Positions 53,576 to 62,713 of a DNA stretch of 64,000 nt are shown piece by piece. This stretch comes from Demequina muriae (GTDB taxonomy: Bacteria; Actinomycetota; Actinomycetes; Actinomycetales; Demequinaceae). Position numbers and translations under genes: made by a program. The DNA is taken from contig NZ_JAUHQA010000001.1 of the NCBI RefSeq assembly GCF_030418295.1, positions 2,356,001 to 2,420,000 on the forward strand, written 5' to 3'. Every line of letters starts with the position of its first letter. Positions within the stretch are counted from its first letter, which is position 1. Under the pieces are notes generated by a model. It saw nothing but the letters and a program-made list of their open reading frames with translations. It ran no database searches and was not told the DNA's origin.

Positions 53576-54538
53576 ATGGCATACGGGCGGTCGATCGTGG
53601 CGGTGGTCCTGGTCGTCATCGGGGCGTTGCTCAGCGCCGCCTGGGCCATCAGCGTGACCGCGGTACGGAGCATCGAGGACGGCACGGCTGGGGACGCCCT
53701 GGTGGCGAGCGTGCTCGAGTCTCCGCAGTCCGCGGACGTGGTCGCGGACCAGGTCATCGGGGCCCTCGACGAGGCCCTCGACACGCCCGTGGCTCAGGCC
53801 GCGCTGGCCCTGGCAGAGCAGCAGGTGCGCGACGCCGTCGTGACCGTCGTGTCGTCCGACGTCGTGTCGGAGCTGATCCGTGAGGGCGGATCGCGAGCCA
53901 AGGACCGCCTTCTCGACGAGCTGACCGATCCGGACCGTCAACCAGGCGCGTTCGTGCTCCGGGTCGACCTCTCCGAGCGCATCAATGCCCGGCTCGGCGA
54001 GGTGCCGGTGATCGGTGGACTGCTGCCCGCGATTCAGCTTCCGGCGCTCACGGTCGAGGTGATCTCAGCCGAGGCGTTCGAGGACCTGCGGGGCCTGTTC
54101 GCGGTGATGAAGACCATCGCGACGTGGGGACTCTGGGTCGCGGTCGTGACGGTGGCCGCAGGGATCGCCGTCTCGCGCCGATGGGTCGTCTTCGGTGCGA
54201 GGGCGCTGGCAGGCGTCGGAGCCTTCGCCGTTGTTCTGTCGCTCGTGCTGGGCTCCATGGGGCCGAGTGCGCTCGCCGGGCTGATGCCGGGTGGTCGTGA
54301 TGGAGGCGCCGGAGTGCTGGTCGAGGACCTCCTTGCCGACGTCGCGCTGGAGCCGATTACGCACACGTTGATGGTGCTCGGACTCGTGGTGGGCGCGGGC
54401 GCAGGGATCTGGTGGGCCGCCGTGCGCGCGGCACGGACTCGACGGCCGGGCCGCGGAGACGACGAGTCGCCCGCGGGGGATCAGCGTCGGGACGAGCCCG
54501 GTGCTGGCCCCGTGGACTTGCGCACCACGAGCTCGTAG
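53576..54538 (+). CDS. membrane protein of a paralogous pair (second)
   Basis: 320 residues; GGGGAGG directly precedes this ATG, favouring it over one 7 codons earlier. Same layout as the upstream gene: N-terminal helix (VAVVLVVIGALLSAAWAISV), extracytoplasmic region with SIEDGTAGDALVASVLESPQ and VLRVDLSERINARL, then three helices and a basic/acidic tail. The two share order and motifs, so a duplication is likely; function unknown. Its last 58 bases overlap the convergent LacI gene. Confidence 0.7.
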   Translation: MAYGRSIVAVVLVVIGALLSAAWAISVTAVRSIEDGTAGDALVASVLESPQSADVVADQVIGALDEALDTPVAQAALALAEQQVRDAVVTVVSSDVVSELIREGGSRAKDRLLDELTDPDRQPGAFVLRVDLSERINARLGEVPVIGGLLPAIQLPALTVEVISAEAFEDLRGLFAVMKTIATWGLWVAVVTVAAGIAVSRRWVVFGARALAGVGAFAVVLSLVLGSMGPSALAGLMPGGRDGGAGVLVEDLLADVALEPITHTLMVLGLVVGAGAGIWWAAVRAARTRRPGRGDDESPAGDQRRDEPGAGPVDLRTTSS

Positions 54539-55530
54539 GGCAACGCTTCGTTTCCGGGCTCCGGCCTGTCGCCGTCGAGCTGGTGGAGAAGGATCTCGAC
54601 AGCGTGCCGTCCCTGCACCTCCGGGAACTGATCCACCGTGGTGAGGCTGAAGAAGTCGGAGAGCTCGTGGCCGTCGATGCCGATGATGGACAGGTCCTCG
54701 GGCACTGAGCGCCCCAGATCGCGGGCGGCGAGCATCGCACCGATCGCCATCTCGTCCGAGGCCGCGAAGATCGCGGTCGGGTGGACTCGCGGGTCTCCGA
54801 GCAGCTGCAGCGTCGCGTCGTAGCCACCGGCGATCGTGAAGTCCGCGGTGCGCAGCATCAGCGGATCCGGGGTGATCCCTGCACGGGCAAGCGCCTCCTC
54901 CCACCCCGCCCGACGATGAGCGGGCAGGTGGAAGTCGATCTCGAAGTCCTGATCGCCCGCGAGGTGGGCGATCTCGCGGTGCCCGAGCGCGAGGAGGTGA
55001 TCGACCGCGAGCCGGGCCACCTCATGGTCGTCGAGGCTGAGCGTCTGGATGCCCGGCAACGGGCCGCCGATGCCGACGACGGGCTTCTTGATGGCGGTCA
55101 GACTGTCCAGCTCGGCCCGGTTGAGCTCGAGACTCACCGCGATCAACGCGTCGACGCGGCCGCGTCGCAGGAACTCGTCGAAGAGCCGGCGGCGGCGTGG
55201 GTTCTCCTCGACGGGCCGATCCTGTCCCACGTTGGGGTCGAGGTGGTACAGGGTGAGGTCGTAGCCCGCGTCGGCGAGAGAGCGCTGGATCCCCTTCAGC
55301 ACCGCGATGAAGAACCAGCTGTCAATGAACGGCACCACCACGCCCACGTTGCGCGTCTTGCCCGACGCGAGGCTGGAGGCGTTGGCTGACACCACGTACC
55401 CGAGCTCACGGGCCGCGTCCTCCACCCGCGAACGGGTGGCCGGTGAGACCGACGACTTTCCGGCGAGCGCGCGCGAGACTGTCGCGGTCGACACGCCCGC
55501 GAGGTCCGCGACCTTCTGGATCTTCGTCAC
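54481..55530 (-). CDS. LacI-family regulator of alpha-glucoside use
   Basis: 349 residues from a GTG with AAGGAGGG upstream. Headpiece KIQKVADLAGVSTATVSRAL, then SLASGKTRNVGVVVPFIDSW and the binding-protein-like domain (AIFAASDEMAIGAMLAARDL, LSIIGIDGHELSDFF). It follows the alpha-glucosidase gene by 28 bases on the same strand, so it is co-transcribed and probably represses that gene through a site in its upstream region. The effector may be a maltose- or isomaltose-type sugar; this is inference. Confidence 0.92.
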   Translation of the reverse strand: MTKIQKVADLAGVSTATVSRALAGKSSVSPATRSRVEDAARELGYVVSANASSLASGKTRNVGVVVPFIDSWFFIAVLKGIQRSLADAGYDLTLYHLDPNVGQDRPVEENPRRRRLFDEFLRRGRVDALIAVSLELNRAELDSLTAIKKPVVGIGGPLPGIQTLSLDDHEVARLAVDHLLALGHREIAHLAGDQDFEIDFHLPAHRRAGWEEALARAGITPDPLMLRTADFTIAGGYDATLQLLGDPRVHPTAIFAASDEMAIGAMLAARDLGRSVPEDLSIIGIDGHELSDFFSLTTVDQFPEVQGRHAVEILLHQLDGDRPEPGNEALPYELVVRKSTGPAPGSSRR

Positions 55531-55558
55531 TGGCCCTCCTTGGCCCTGCGATGCTGCC

Positions 55559-57220
55559 TCAGCGCAGCATCCACACCGTGGTGTCCGCTGGCAGGGTACC
55601 GGTCGTGGGGCTCGAGGACAGAATCAGTTCGCCCTCGGGCAGGTCGAAGGGCTCGCCCGAGATGTTGGCGTACACCGTGACGGCGCCGACGGTCAGGCCC
55701 AGCACGCCCTCGGGCACGTCCTCGATCCAGGTCACGTCGCTCGTCGCGAGCGAGTGGGCGCGACGAAGCCGCAGCGCGTCCACGTAGAACGTCAGGGTGG
55801 ACCCAGGCACGCCCTCCTGCAGGTCGCGTGCCAGCGGCGCCCAGTCGTCAGGCTGGGGGAGCCAGGACAGCCCGGTGGGCGAGAATCCGAAGGCAGGGGC
55901 GTCCGAGGTCCACGGGATCGGCACGCGGCAGCCGTCGCGCCCGTAGCGTTCGCCTTCGGTGCGGTGCCAGGTGGGGTCCTGACGCGCGTCGCCTGGGATG
56001 TCGGTCGCCTCGGGCAGCCCCAGCTCCTCACCCTGGTAGAGGTAGGCGGATCCGGGCAGCGCCAGCATCAGCTGAGTCGCGGCGCGTCCGCGCGTGGATG
56101 CGGTGTCGAAGTCGGGGAGACCAGGGGTCTCGGGTCCGATGCCGTGGCCCTGGGGGCTCGGCGTCGTCAGCGCGAGCCGTGACGGGTGGCGCACGACGTC
56201 GTGGTTCGACAGCACCCAGGTCGCGGGCGCACCGACGCCCGCGAAGGCCTCGAGAGACTCGTCGATGACGCTGCGCAGGGCCCCGGCATCCCACTTCGAC
56301 ATGAGGTAGGGGAAGTTGAAGGCCTGGTGCATCTCGTCGGGGCGCACCCACTCCGCCATGCGGGACAGTGGCTCCACCCATGCCTCGGCCGTGAGGATGC
56401 GGTCGCCGTCGTACTCGTTGACGACGGCGCGCCAGCGGCGCCAGATGGCGTGTACGTCGTCCTGCGCCCACGCCGGGTGACCGGTCTGCGCGCCGCCCAT
56501 CGAGTCGATCTCTTCGTCCGTCTCGAAGTCGGGCAGGTTGGCCGCCTTGGCCAGCCCGTGCGCGACGTCCACGCGGAACCCGTCGACGCCCCTATCGAGC
56601 CAGAAGCGCAGAATCCGGTCGAACTCGGCCCGCACCTCCTCGTTGGTCCAATCCAGGTCCGGCTGGGACGAGTCGAACAGGTGGAGGTACCACTGGTCGG
56701 GCACACCGTCCTCGCGGTGGACCCGCGTCCACGCGGGGCCGCCGAACACCGACTGCCAGTTGTTGGGCGGCTCGGCGCCATCGGCGCCCTTGCCGTCGCG
56801 GAAGATGTAGCGCGCGCGTTCGGCGCTCCCAGGAGCCGATGCGACAGCGAGCTTGAACCACGCGTGCTCGCTCGACGTGTGGTTGGGGACGATGTCGACG
56901 ATCACGCGCAGTCCGAGTGCATGCGCGCGCTCGCTCATCGCGTCGAAGTCGGCGAGGGAGCCGAAGATCGGGTCGACGTCGGTGAAATCCGCGACGTCGT
57001 AGCCGGCGTCGTGCTGCGGGGAGACGTAGAACGGCGAGAGCCAGATCGCATCGACGCCGAGCGCGGCGAGCGAATCAAGGCGTGACGTGATGCCCGCCAG
57101 GTCGCCGATGCCGTCGCCGGAGGCGTCGGCGAAGGATCGCGGGTAGATCTGGTAGATGACCGCCGTGCGCCACCACTCGGCGGCAGTGGTCGGCTGGTGG
57201 GCGCTGGCAACGTTGCTCAT
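55559..57220 (-). CDS. GH13 alpha-glucosidase
   Basis: 553 residues; GAGGAGAG precedes the ATG. TIM-barrel GH13 motifs: VIYQIYPRSFADASGDGIGD, VDIVPNHTSSEHAWF, GFRVDVAHG with nucleophile Asp218, LTAEAWVEP with acid/base Glu279, and LSNHDVVRH with His340-Asp341. No signal peptide, so cytoplasmic. It should hydrolyse short alpha-1,4 or related glucosides; the close relatives are oligo-1,6-/alpha-glucosidases of the GH13_30-like group. First gene of a pair with its LacI regulator. Confidence 0.92.
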   Translation of the reverse strand: MSNVASAHQPTTAAEWWRTAVIYQIYPRSFADASGDGIGDLAGITSRLDSLAALGVDAIWLSPFYVSPQHDAGYDVADFTDVDPIFGSLADFDAMSERAHALGLRVIVDIVPNHTSSEHAWFKLAVASAPGSAERARYIFRDGKGADGAEPPNNWQSVFGGPAWTRVHREDGVPDQWYLHLFDSSQPDLDWTNEEVRAEFDRILRFWLDRGVDGFRVDVAHGLAKAANLPDFETDEEIDSMGGAQTGHPAWAQDDVHAIWRRWRAVVNEYDGDRILTAEAWVEPLSRMAEWVRPDEMHQAFNFPYLMSKWDAGALRSVIDESLEAFAGVGAPATWVLSNHDVVRHPSRLALTTPSPQGHGIGPETPGLPDFDTASTRGRAATQLMLALPGSAYLYQGEELGLPEATDIPGDARQDPTWHRTEGERYGRDGCRVPIPWTSDAPAFGFSPTGLSWLPQPDDWAPLARDLQEGVPGSTLTFYVDALRLRRAHSLATSDVTWIEDVPEGVLGLTVGAVTVYANISGEPFDLPEGELILSSSPTTGTLPADTTVWMLR

Positions 57221-57270
57221 GGGCTCTCCTCGAAGCGCGGACGGGTGCTTGCTCCCACGATACGGCGAAT

Positions 57271-57282
57271 GCAAGCGTTTCC
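57271..57282. promoter_or_regulatory. LacI-type box upstream of the alpha-glucosidase
   Basis: GCAAGCGTTTCC, an imperfect palindrome (GCAAGC and the complement of GTTTCC agree at four of six bases) with a central CG. It lies 51 bases upstream of the alpha-glucosidase ATG and fits LacI-family sites. Confidence 0.45.
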
Positions 57283-57298
57283 GGTGCGCGCCTCGATG

Positions 57299-57312
57299 GG
57301 GACGTACGTCCC
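57299..57312. promoter_or_regulatory. perfect 14-base palindrome upstream of nirK
   Basis: GGGACGTACGTCCC, 65 bases before the nirK ATG and 79 bases upstream of the divergent alpha-glucosidase start. Candidate operator of the cysteine-cluster regulator encoded at 60411. Confidence 0.5.
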
Positions 57313-57376
57313 GGTCCCGAGCGACTCCGCATTTCTACGCTGGTTCCGTGGAAAACATTCCGGCACGAGCGTCGTC

Positions 57377-59998
57377 ATGAGGGCCCGCTGGCACCTGCGC
57401 GTTCACGTGCTGGTGCTCGCCTGGCTGATCGCTGCCGCCGTGGCGGCCGCGGCACACCGGGTCGTGCCGGCGAGCGAGTGGCTCATGGTGCACCTGCTCA
57501 TGCTGGGCGGTGTCACGGCGGCGATGCTGATCTGGAGCGCGCATTTCACGCAGGCGCTGCGCCGCAGGCCGCTGCCCACGGGCAGGCGTGGCGAAGCCGC
57601 CCGTCTGGCGGGACACACATCGGGCGCGATCGCCGTCATCGTGGGGCTCGTGCGGGCAGAGCAGGTCGAGGTGATCGTGGGGGCGGTCGTGCTCGGAGCG
57701 GTCGTCGTCTGGCACGGAGTCGAGATCGCGCTGACGGCGCGAGGAGCGCTGTCGAATCGCCTGGGCTGGAGCACCTGGGCATACGTCGCCGCCGCCGGGA
57801 GCCTCGTGGTGGGCGTCGTGTTCGGCGTGCTGCTGTCGCGCGGCGGCGCCTCGGTTGAGGGGTCGGCGCGGCTGTACGTCGCTCACGTGTCGCTCATGAT
57901 CCTCGGGTGGGTCGCGCTCACGGTGGTCGCGACGCTCATCACGTTGTGGCCGACCGTCCTCGCCGTGCGCATGCCGGACACCGGGGTCCGTGACGGGCGC
58001 GCCGGGCTGTGGGTCATGGGCGCCGGGCTGGCCGCTGCCGTGATCATGGTTGCACTGGGATCGAGAGCGGGCACGTCTACGGCGGTGGCGGTCGTCGCCC
58101 TCGGCATGCTGATCGCGGCGCGTGCGATGGTCTCCGCAGCACGGTCGCGTGTGCCCGTCACTGTGGCGGCATGGCACCTGGCGTGCGCGGTGGCCTGGAT
58201 GATCGGCGCGGCCGGGACATGGGCCGTGACGATCGCCCTCGCCTCCAGCTGGGACGATGCGCGATCACGTCTGGGCGGGGTGCTCGCAGCATTCGTCGTC
58301 GGCGGGGCGGCGCAGGTGCTGATCGGCGCGCTCACGCACCTCATTCCGATGGTGATCGGGGGCGGGCCGCATGCCGTGCGTCGGGCGCGCGGCACGGTGG
58401 AACGCCACGCGCTCGCGCGGCTGGTCCTCATCAACGGAGGCATCGCGCTCTGGGTGCTTCCCACTCCGAGCCTCGTCCGGGTCGGCGGGTCGGTGCTCGC
58501 CCTTGCCGCCGGGGTGTGGACGCTGGCGGCCATCGTCGCGGCCGTGCGGACGTCGTACCGCGCGCGGCGCGAGCCCGAGGCCCAGCACGCCGTGGTGGTC
58601 CCCGCATCGGCGCTTGCCGATCGCCCTCGCCTGGCGGGCAGGACGCCCGCCGCCGTGGCGGCGCTCGCCTTGGTGCTGACGACGGCCGCCGCCGTCGCAG
58701 CCGACCCAGGTGCCGCGGGCATCGGCGCCTCTGCGCACGCGGATGTGGAACCGACCGGCCGCACCGTCGAGGTGCAGGTGGAGGCGTCGCAGATGCGGTT
58801 CACGCCCGGGGGCATCTCGATCGACGCCGGCGACCGGCTGGTGATCGAGGTGACCAATACGGACGACACCGCCCATGACCTGGTGCTGGACACCGGCGAG
58901 GCATCCGGCCGTCTCGCGCCCGGCGAGAGCGCGCGCATGGACGTGGGCGTCGTGGGACGCGACATCGCTGCGTGGTGCTCGATCGCGGGCCACCGTCAGA
59001 TGGGGATGACGTTCGACATCGCGGTCCAGGGTGCTGCGCCGCCGCAGGTCGCAGACGGTGACGACGCACCGGCCGACGCGGGTGGCTCCGAAACGAACGG
59101 ATCGGCCGCAGCGCTGATCGACCTCCAGGCGTCCTCGACGGTCACGCCCCACCCGGCCGCGCTGGAGCCCGCCCCCGAGGGCACCCTGCATCGCGTGACC
59201 CTGGAGGTCGAGGACGTCGTGACCGAGGTCGCGCCAGGGGTCACCCAACGGCTGTGGACCTTCGGAGGCTCTGCTCCGGCCCCGACGCTCCGCGGCACGG
59301 TGGGGGACACCTTCGAGATCACGCTCGTCAACAACGGCGACATGGGGCACTCAATCGACTTCCACGCGAGCGCGATCGCCCCCGACGCGGTGATGCGGAC
59401 CATCGAGCCAGGAGAGAGCCTCACCTATACGTTCGTGGCGGAGCGTGCCGGGGCATGGATGTATCACTGCTCGACGGCTCCGATGTCGCTGCACATCGCC
59501 AACGGCATGGCCGGCGCCGTCATCATCGATCCTCCAGGCCTGGAGCCCGTGGACCGCGAGTACGTGGTGGTCCAGTCCGAGCTCTACCTCGGCGAGCAGG
59601 GCGGCATCGCGAATCCGGCGAAGATCGCGGACGAGGACCCGGACCTCGTGGTGTTCAACGGCCACGCCACGCAGTATCGCGACCACCCGCTGCCCGCCGC
59701 GCCCGGCGAACGGGTCCGCGTGTGGGTGGTCGACGCGGGCCCTTCGCGCGCGAGCTCCTTCCACGTGGTCGGCGCGCAGTTCGACACCGTCTTCAGCGAG
59801 GGCACCTACCTGCTGGGCGGTCCCGACCGCCCCGACGGCCCTGCCGGGGCGCAGTCACTCGCGCTGCAGCCCGGCCAGGGCGGATTCGTGGAACTGATGT
59901 TTCCGGAGCCCGGCCACTACCCGTTCGTCTCTCACATCATGGTCGACGCCGAACGCGGCGCGGCCGGTGTGTTCGACGTCGACGACGATCACCCATGA
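57377..59998 (+). CDS. nirK: copper nitrite reductase fused to cupredoxin and a membrane domain
   Basis: 873 residues in three parts. Residues 1-430: about ten membrane helices with conserved histidines (VAHVSLMILGWVALT, LIGALTHLIPMVIGGGP). About 460-555: cupredoxin with type-1 copper ligands His500, Cys534, His539 and Met542. About 600-873: a CuNIR core with type-1 ligands His658, Cys698, His706 and Met711, type-2 ligands His663, His697 and His853, and catalytic Asp661 and His796. CuNIR reduces nitrite to NO; the fused parts probably bring electrons from the membrane. Two genes that follow appear functionally linked. The start ATG has a weak ribosome site. Confidence 0.82.
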   Translation: MRARWHLRVHVLVLAWLIAAAVAAAAHRVVPASEWLMVHLLMLGGVTAAMLIWSAHFTQALRRRPLPTGRRGEAARLAGHTSGAIAVIVGLVRAEQVEVIVGAVVLGAVVVWHGVEIALTARGALSNRLGWSTWAYVAAAGSLVVGVVFGVLLSRGGASVEGSARLYVAHVSLMILGWVALTVVATLITLWPTVLAVRMPDTGVRDGRAGLWVMGAGLAAAVIMVALGSRAGTSTAVAVVALGMLIAARAMVSAARSRVPVTVAAWHLACAVAWMIGAAGTWAVTIALASSWDDARSRLGGVLAAFVVGGAAQVLIGALTHLIPMVIGGGPHAVRRARGTVERHALARLVLINGGIALWVLPTPSLVRVGGSVLALAAGVWTLAAIVAAVRTSYRARREPEAQHAVVVPASALADRPRLAGRTPAAVAALALVLTTAAAVAADPGAAGIGASAHADVEPTGRTVEVQVEASQMRFTPGGISIDAGDRLVIEVTNTDDTAHDLVLDTGEASGRLAPGESARMDVGVVGRDIAAWCSIAGHRQMGMTFDIAVQGAAPPQVADGDDAPADAGGSETNGSAAALIDLQASSTVTPHPAALEPAPEGTLHRVTLEVEDVVTEVAPGVTQRLWTFGGSAPAPTLRGTVGDTFEITLVNNGDMGHSIDFHASAIAPDAVMRTIEPGESLTYTFVAERAGAWMYHCSTAPMSLHIANGMAGAVIIDPPGLEPVDREYVVVQSELYLGEQGGIANPAKIADEDPDLVVFNGHATQYRDHPLPAAPGERVRVWVVDAGPSRASSFHVVGAQFDTVFSEGTYLLGGPDRPDGPAGAQSLALQPGQGGFVELMFPEPGHYPFVSHIMVDAERGAAGVFDVDDDHP

Positions 59999-60012
59999 AC
60001 AGGAGACACACC

Positions 60013-60411
60013 ATGAGCCAGGACACCACCGAGACCGCACAGGCCACCGAGGCCGCAGAGGGCTGCGCATGCGGAGGGGGCGGATGCGGCTCCCAGCAGG
60101 CCCCGCCCGCCGTCGACCGCGGCGAGCGCACCGAACTGTCGACAGGAGCCGCAAGCCCGGTGTCCGCATCGGCCGCCCAGCCGAGGGACATCGACGTGCG
60201 GGCGATCCCGCACGAGCACCGTCATGCACGAGTCATCGGCCAGGTGACGTCGCTCGTTCCAGGCGAGGTGGTGGTGATCGCGGCGCCCCACGCTCCCGAG
60301 CGGCTGCTCGCCGAGATCGACGCGGACGTGTCAGGAGACTTCGCGTTCGAGTATCTCCAGCGCGGACCCGAGGTGTGGCGCGTGGCGATCTCACGGCTCA
60401 CCTGCTGCTGA
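60013..60411 (+). CDS. DUF2249 domain protein with Cys-rich ends
   Basis: 132 residues; AGGAGAC precedes the ATG. Residues 18-26 read GCACGGGGCG and the C-terminus is LTCC, so Cys clusters at both ends could bind metal. The central block DIDVRAIPHEHRHARVIG and FAFEYLQRGPEVWRVAISR is DUF2249, a small fold often linked to nitrogen-oxide and anaerobic respiration genes. Placed between nirK and the HTH regulator, all in one direction, with the next ATG overlapping its TGA by one base. Confidence 0.78.
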   Translation: MSQDTTETAQATEAAEGCACGGGGCGSQQAPPAVDRGERTELSTGAASPVSASAAQPRDIDVRAIPHEHRHARVIGQVTSLVPGEVVVIAAPHAPERLLAEIDADVSGDFAFEYLQRGPEVWRVAISRLTCC

Positions 60412-61109
60412 TGTCTCCCGCGGACGGAGTGGGCCAGGCGGATTCCCGTCAGCGAGTGCTGCGTGCGCTGTGCGGATTCGCCGTTCCGGTTCCGCTCGCG
60501 GACGTGGCAGCCGCCGTCGGACTGCACGCCAACACCGTGCGTGAGCACCTCGACGTGCTCGTGGAGGACGGCCGCGTGACGACGTGGCACGAGCACACGG
60601 GCGCGCGCGGGCGTCCCCGTGCGCTGTACCGTGTCACGCCCGCCGGCCTGCTCGCGCACGAGCCGGGGGTCGACGCGCTGCGTCTCGCGGGCATCATCCT
60701 CGAGGCCTTCGGCCAGAACGAGTCGAAAGCGCGCGCCACGGCCTTCGCCGCGGGTGCCCGCTGGGGGGAGGAGCTCGCTGCGTCGTTGGCAGGCATCGAT
60801 GCTCCGATCGACCGGCTCGCTACGGCGCTGGGCGCGGTGGGCGCAGAACCGTCCATCAGCGCGGAGGCACCGGGCGGCGTGGGCTGCGTCCACGCCGCCC
60901 GGTGCCCTTTCCGGGACCTGGCGGCGGTGCGCCCCGATGTGGTGTGCGGGATCCATGCAGCCGCGCTCGAGCGGATAGCGAACCGACCCGATCAGGAAGA
61001 CGTCCTCGTGACGGTCCGCCGCGCCACCGGGCGCGAGGGCGGCGCGTGCATGGTCGAACTGGCGTGGGCGGCCGATGCGCCCGCACCGACGAGCCCGCAT
61101 CGGCCCTAG
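60411..61109 (+). CDS. winged-helix regulator with a cysteine cluster (candidate Fe-S sensor)
   Basis: 232 residues. The DeoR/SufR-like N-terminal winged helix reads LADVAAAVGLHANTVREHLD with wing RGRPRALYRVT. In the C-terminal half Cys159, Cys165 and Cys179 (spacings 5 and 13) with Cys213 could hold an Fe-S cluster, as in SufR and NsrR-type sensors. Co-transcription with nirK suggests an NO- or redox-responsive role; this is inference. Stop TAG follows a PTSPHRP tail, then a bidirectional hairpin. The start overlaps the DUF2249 stop. Confidence 0.75.
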   Translation: MSPADGVGQADSRQRVLRALCGFAVPVPLADVAAAVGLHANTVREHLDVLVEDGRVTTWHEHTGARGRPRALYRVTPAGLLAHEPGVDALRLAGIILEAFGQNESKARATAFAAGARWGEELAASLAGIDAPIDRLATALGAVGAEPSISAEAPGGVGCVHAARCPFRDLAAVRPDVVCGIHAAALERIANRPDQEDVLVTVRRATGREGGACMVELAWAADAPAPTSPHRP

Positions 61110-61144
61110 CCAGGGCAGGGGAGCAGGTCGCCCCTGGAACGCGA

Positions 61145-61178
61145 GAGCGGGGCCGGCCCGTGAAGGCCGACCCCGCTC
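61145..61178. terminator. bidirectional terminator between the nir operon and glnA
   Basis: GAGCGGGG and CCCCGCTC pair (8 bp), then one mismatch and CGGCC/GGCCG (5 bp), with a 6-base loop. It lies between convergent genes; no U-run on either side. Confidence 0.65.
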
Positions 61179-61199
61179 GTCGCGTGACGCGACTACTGC

Positions 61200-62630
61200 T
61201 TAGCAGTCGTAGTACAGCTCGAACTCGTGCGGGTGGGGACGGAAGCGCAGCGGGTCGATCTCGTTGGTGCGCTTGAAGTCGATCCACTCCTCGATGAGGT
61301 CCTCGGTGAACACGCCGCCCTCGAGCAGGTAGTCGTGGTCCGCCTCGAGGGTGTCGAGCACCGCGGGAAGCGAGTCCGGAACCTGGGCGATCTGCGCGTG
61401 CTCCTCGGGCGGGAGCTCGTAGAGGTCCTTGTCGATGGGCGCAGGCGGCTCGATCTTGTTCTTGATGCCGTCCAGTCCCGCCATGAGCAGGGCCGCGAAG
61501 GCGAGGTACGGGTTGCCCGACGAGTCAGGCGCGCGGAACTCGATGCGCTTGGCCTTGGGGTTCGTACCGGTGATCGGGATGCGCACCGCAGCGGAGCGGT
61601 TGCGGGCCGAGTACACCAGGTTGACGGGCGCCTCGTAGCCCGGCACCAGGCGGTGGTAGGAGTTCACCGTGGGGTTGGTGAACGCCAGCAGCGACGGCGC
61701 GTGCTTGAGGATGCCGCCGATGTACCAGCGTGCGACGTCGGAGAGGCCACCGTAGCCGGCCTCGTCGTAGAACAGCGGCTCGCCGTCCTTCCACACCGAC
61801 TGGTGCACGTGCATGCCCGAGCCGTTGTCGCCGAACAGCGGCTTCGGCATGAAGGTGGCGGTCTTGCCGTTGCGCCAGGCGACGTTCTTGACGACGTACT
61901 TGAACTTCATCAGGTCGTCGGCCGCGTGCAGCAGCGTGTTGAAGCGGTAGTTGACCTCCTGCTGACCGGCGGTGCCCACCTCGTGGTGCGCGCGCTCGAG
62001 CTCGAGGCCCACCTCGCCGAGCACGGTGCACATCTCGTCGCGCAGGTCGCCCATCTGGTCACCGGGCGAGACGGGGAAGTAGCCGCCCTTGAAGCGGGTC
62101 TTGTAGCCGAGGTTCGGCGAGCCGTCGAGCTCGGTCTCCTTGCCGGTGTTCCACCAGCCCTCGGAGGACTCGATGTGGTAGTACCCCTCGTGCTGGTTCG
62201 TGTCGAAGCGCACGGAGTCGAAGATGAAGAACTCGGCCTCGGGGGCGAAGAACGCCGTGTCGCCGATGCCGGTGGACTTCAGGTACTCCTGCGCCTTCAT
62301 GGCCACGTTGCGGGGGTCGCGGGAGTAGGGCTCGTCCGTGAATGGGTCGACGACCGAGAAGTTGATGACCAGGGTCTTCGCCTTGCGGAAGGGATCCACG
62401 AAGGCGGTCTGGAGGTCCGCGATCAGCTTCATGTCGGACTCGTTGATGGCCTGGAAGCCGCGGATCGACGAGCCATCGAAGGCGGCGCCGTCCTCCAGCA
62501 CCGTCTCGAACTGGGACGCGGGAACATTGACGTGCTGCATCGCGCCAGGAAGGTCGCAGAAGCGAATGTCGATGTACTCGACGGCCTCATCCTTCACATA
62601 CGCGATCGCCTCTTCGGCAGTCTTGAACAT
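61200..62630 (-). CDS. glnA: glutamine synthetase type I
   Basis: 476 residues. It makes glutamine from glutamate, ammonia and ATP, as a dodecamer. Signatures: [20 protein letters not shown], the ATP-site [23 protein letters not shown], and the adenylylation site [10 protein letters not shown] with Tyr404, the target of GlnE. This is the regulated GlnA1, in contrast to the GlnA2-like enzyme at 48333. A candidate GlnR box lies about 85-100 bases upstream. Confidence 0.96.
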   Translation of the reverse strand: MFKTAEEAIAYVKDEAVEYIDIRFCDLPGAMQHVNVPASQFETVLEDGAAFDGSSIRGFQAINESDMKLIADLQTAFVDPFRKAKTLVINFSVVDPFTDEPYSRDPRNVAMKAQEYLKSTGIGDTAFFAPEAEFFIFDSVRFDTNQHEGYYHIESSEGWWNTGKETELDGSPNLGYKTRFKGGYFPVSPGDQMGDLRDEMCTVLGEVGLELERAHHEVGTAGQQEVNYRFNTLLHAADDLMKFKYVVKNVAWRNGKTATFMPKPLFGDNGSGMHVHQSVWKDGEPLFYDEAGYGGLSDVARWYIGGILKHAPSLLAFTNPTVNSYHRLVPGYEAPVNLVYSARNRSAAVRIPITGTNPKAKRIEFRAPDSSGNPYLAFAALLMAGLDGIKNKIEPPAPIDKDLYELPPEEHAQIAQVPDSLPAVLDTLEADHDYLLEGGVFTEDLIEEWIDFKRTNEIDPLRFRPHPHEFELYYDC

Positions 62631-62713
62631 CCGTTTGCTCCTTGCAATGTCAGGTGTGCTCGGGCTAGCAAGCCCACCCTAGGGGCAGGCCGTTTCCCCC
62701 AGATTCGTGTGGT

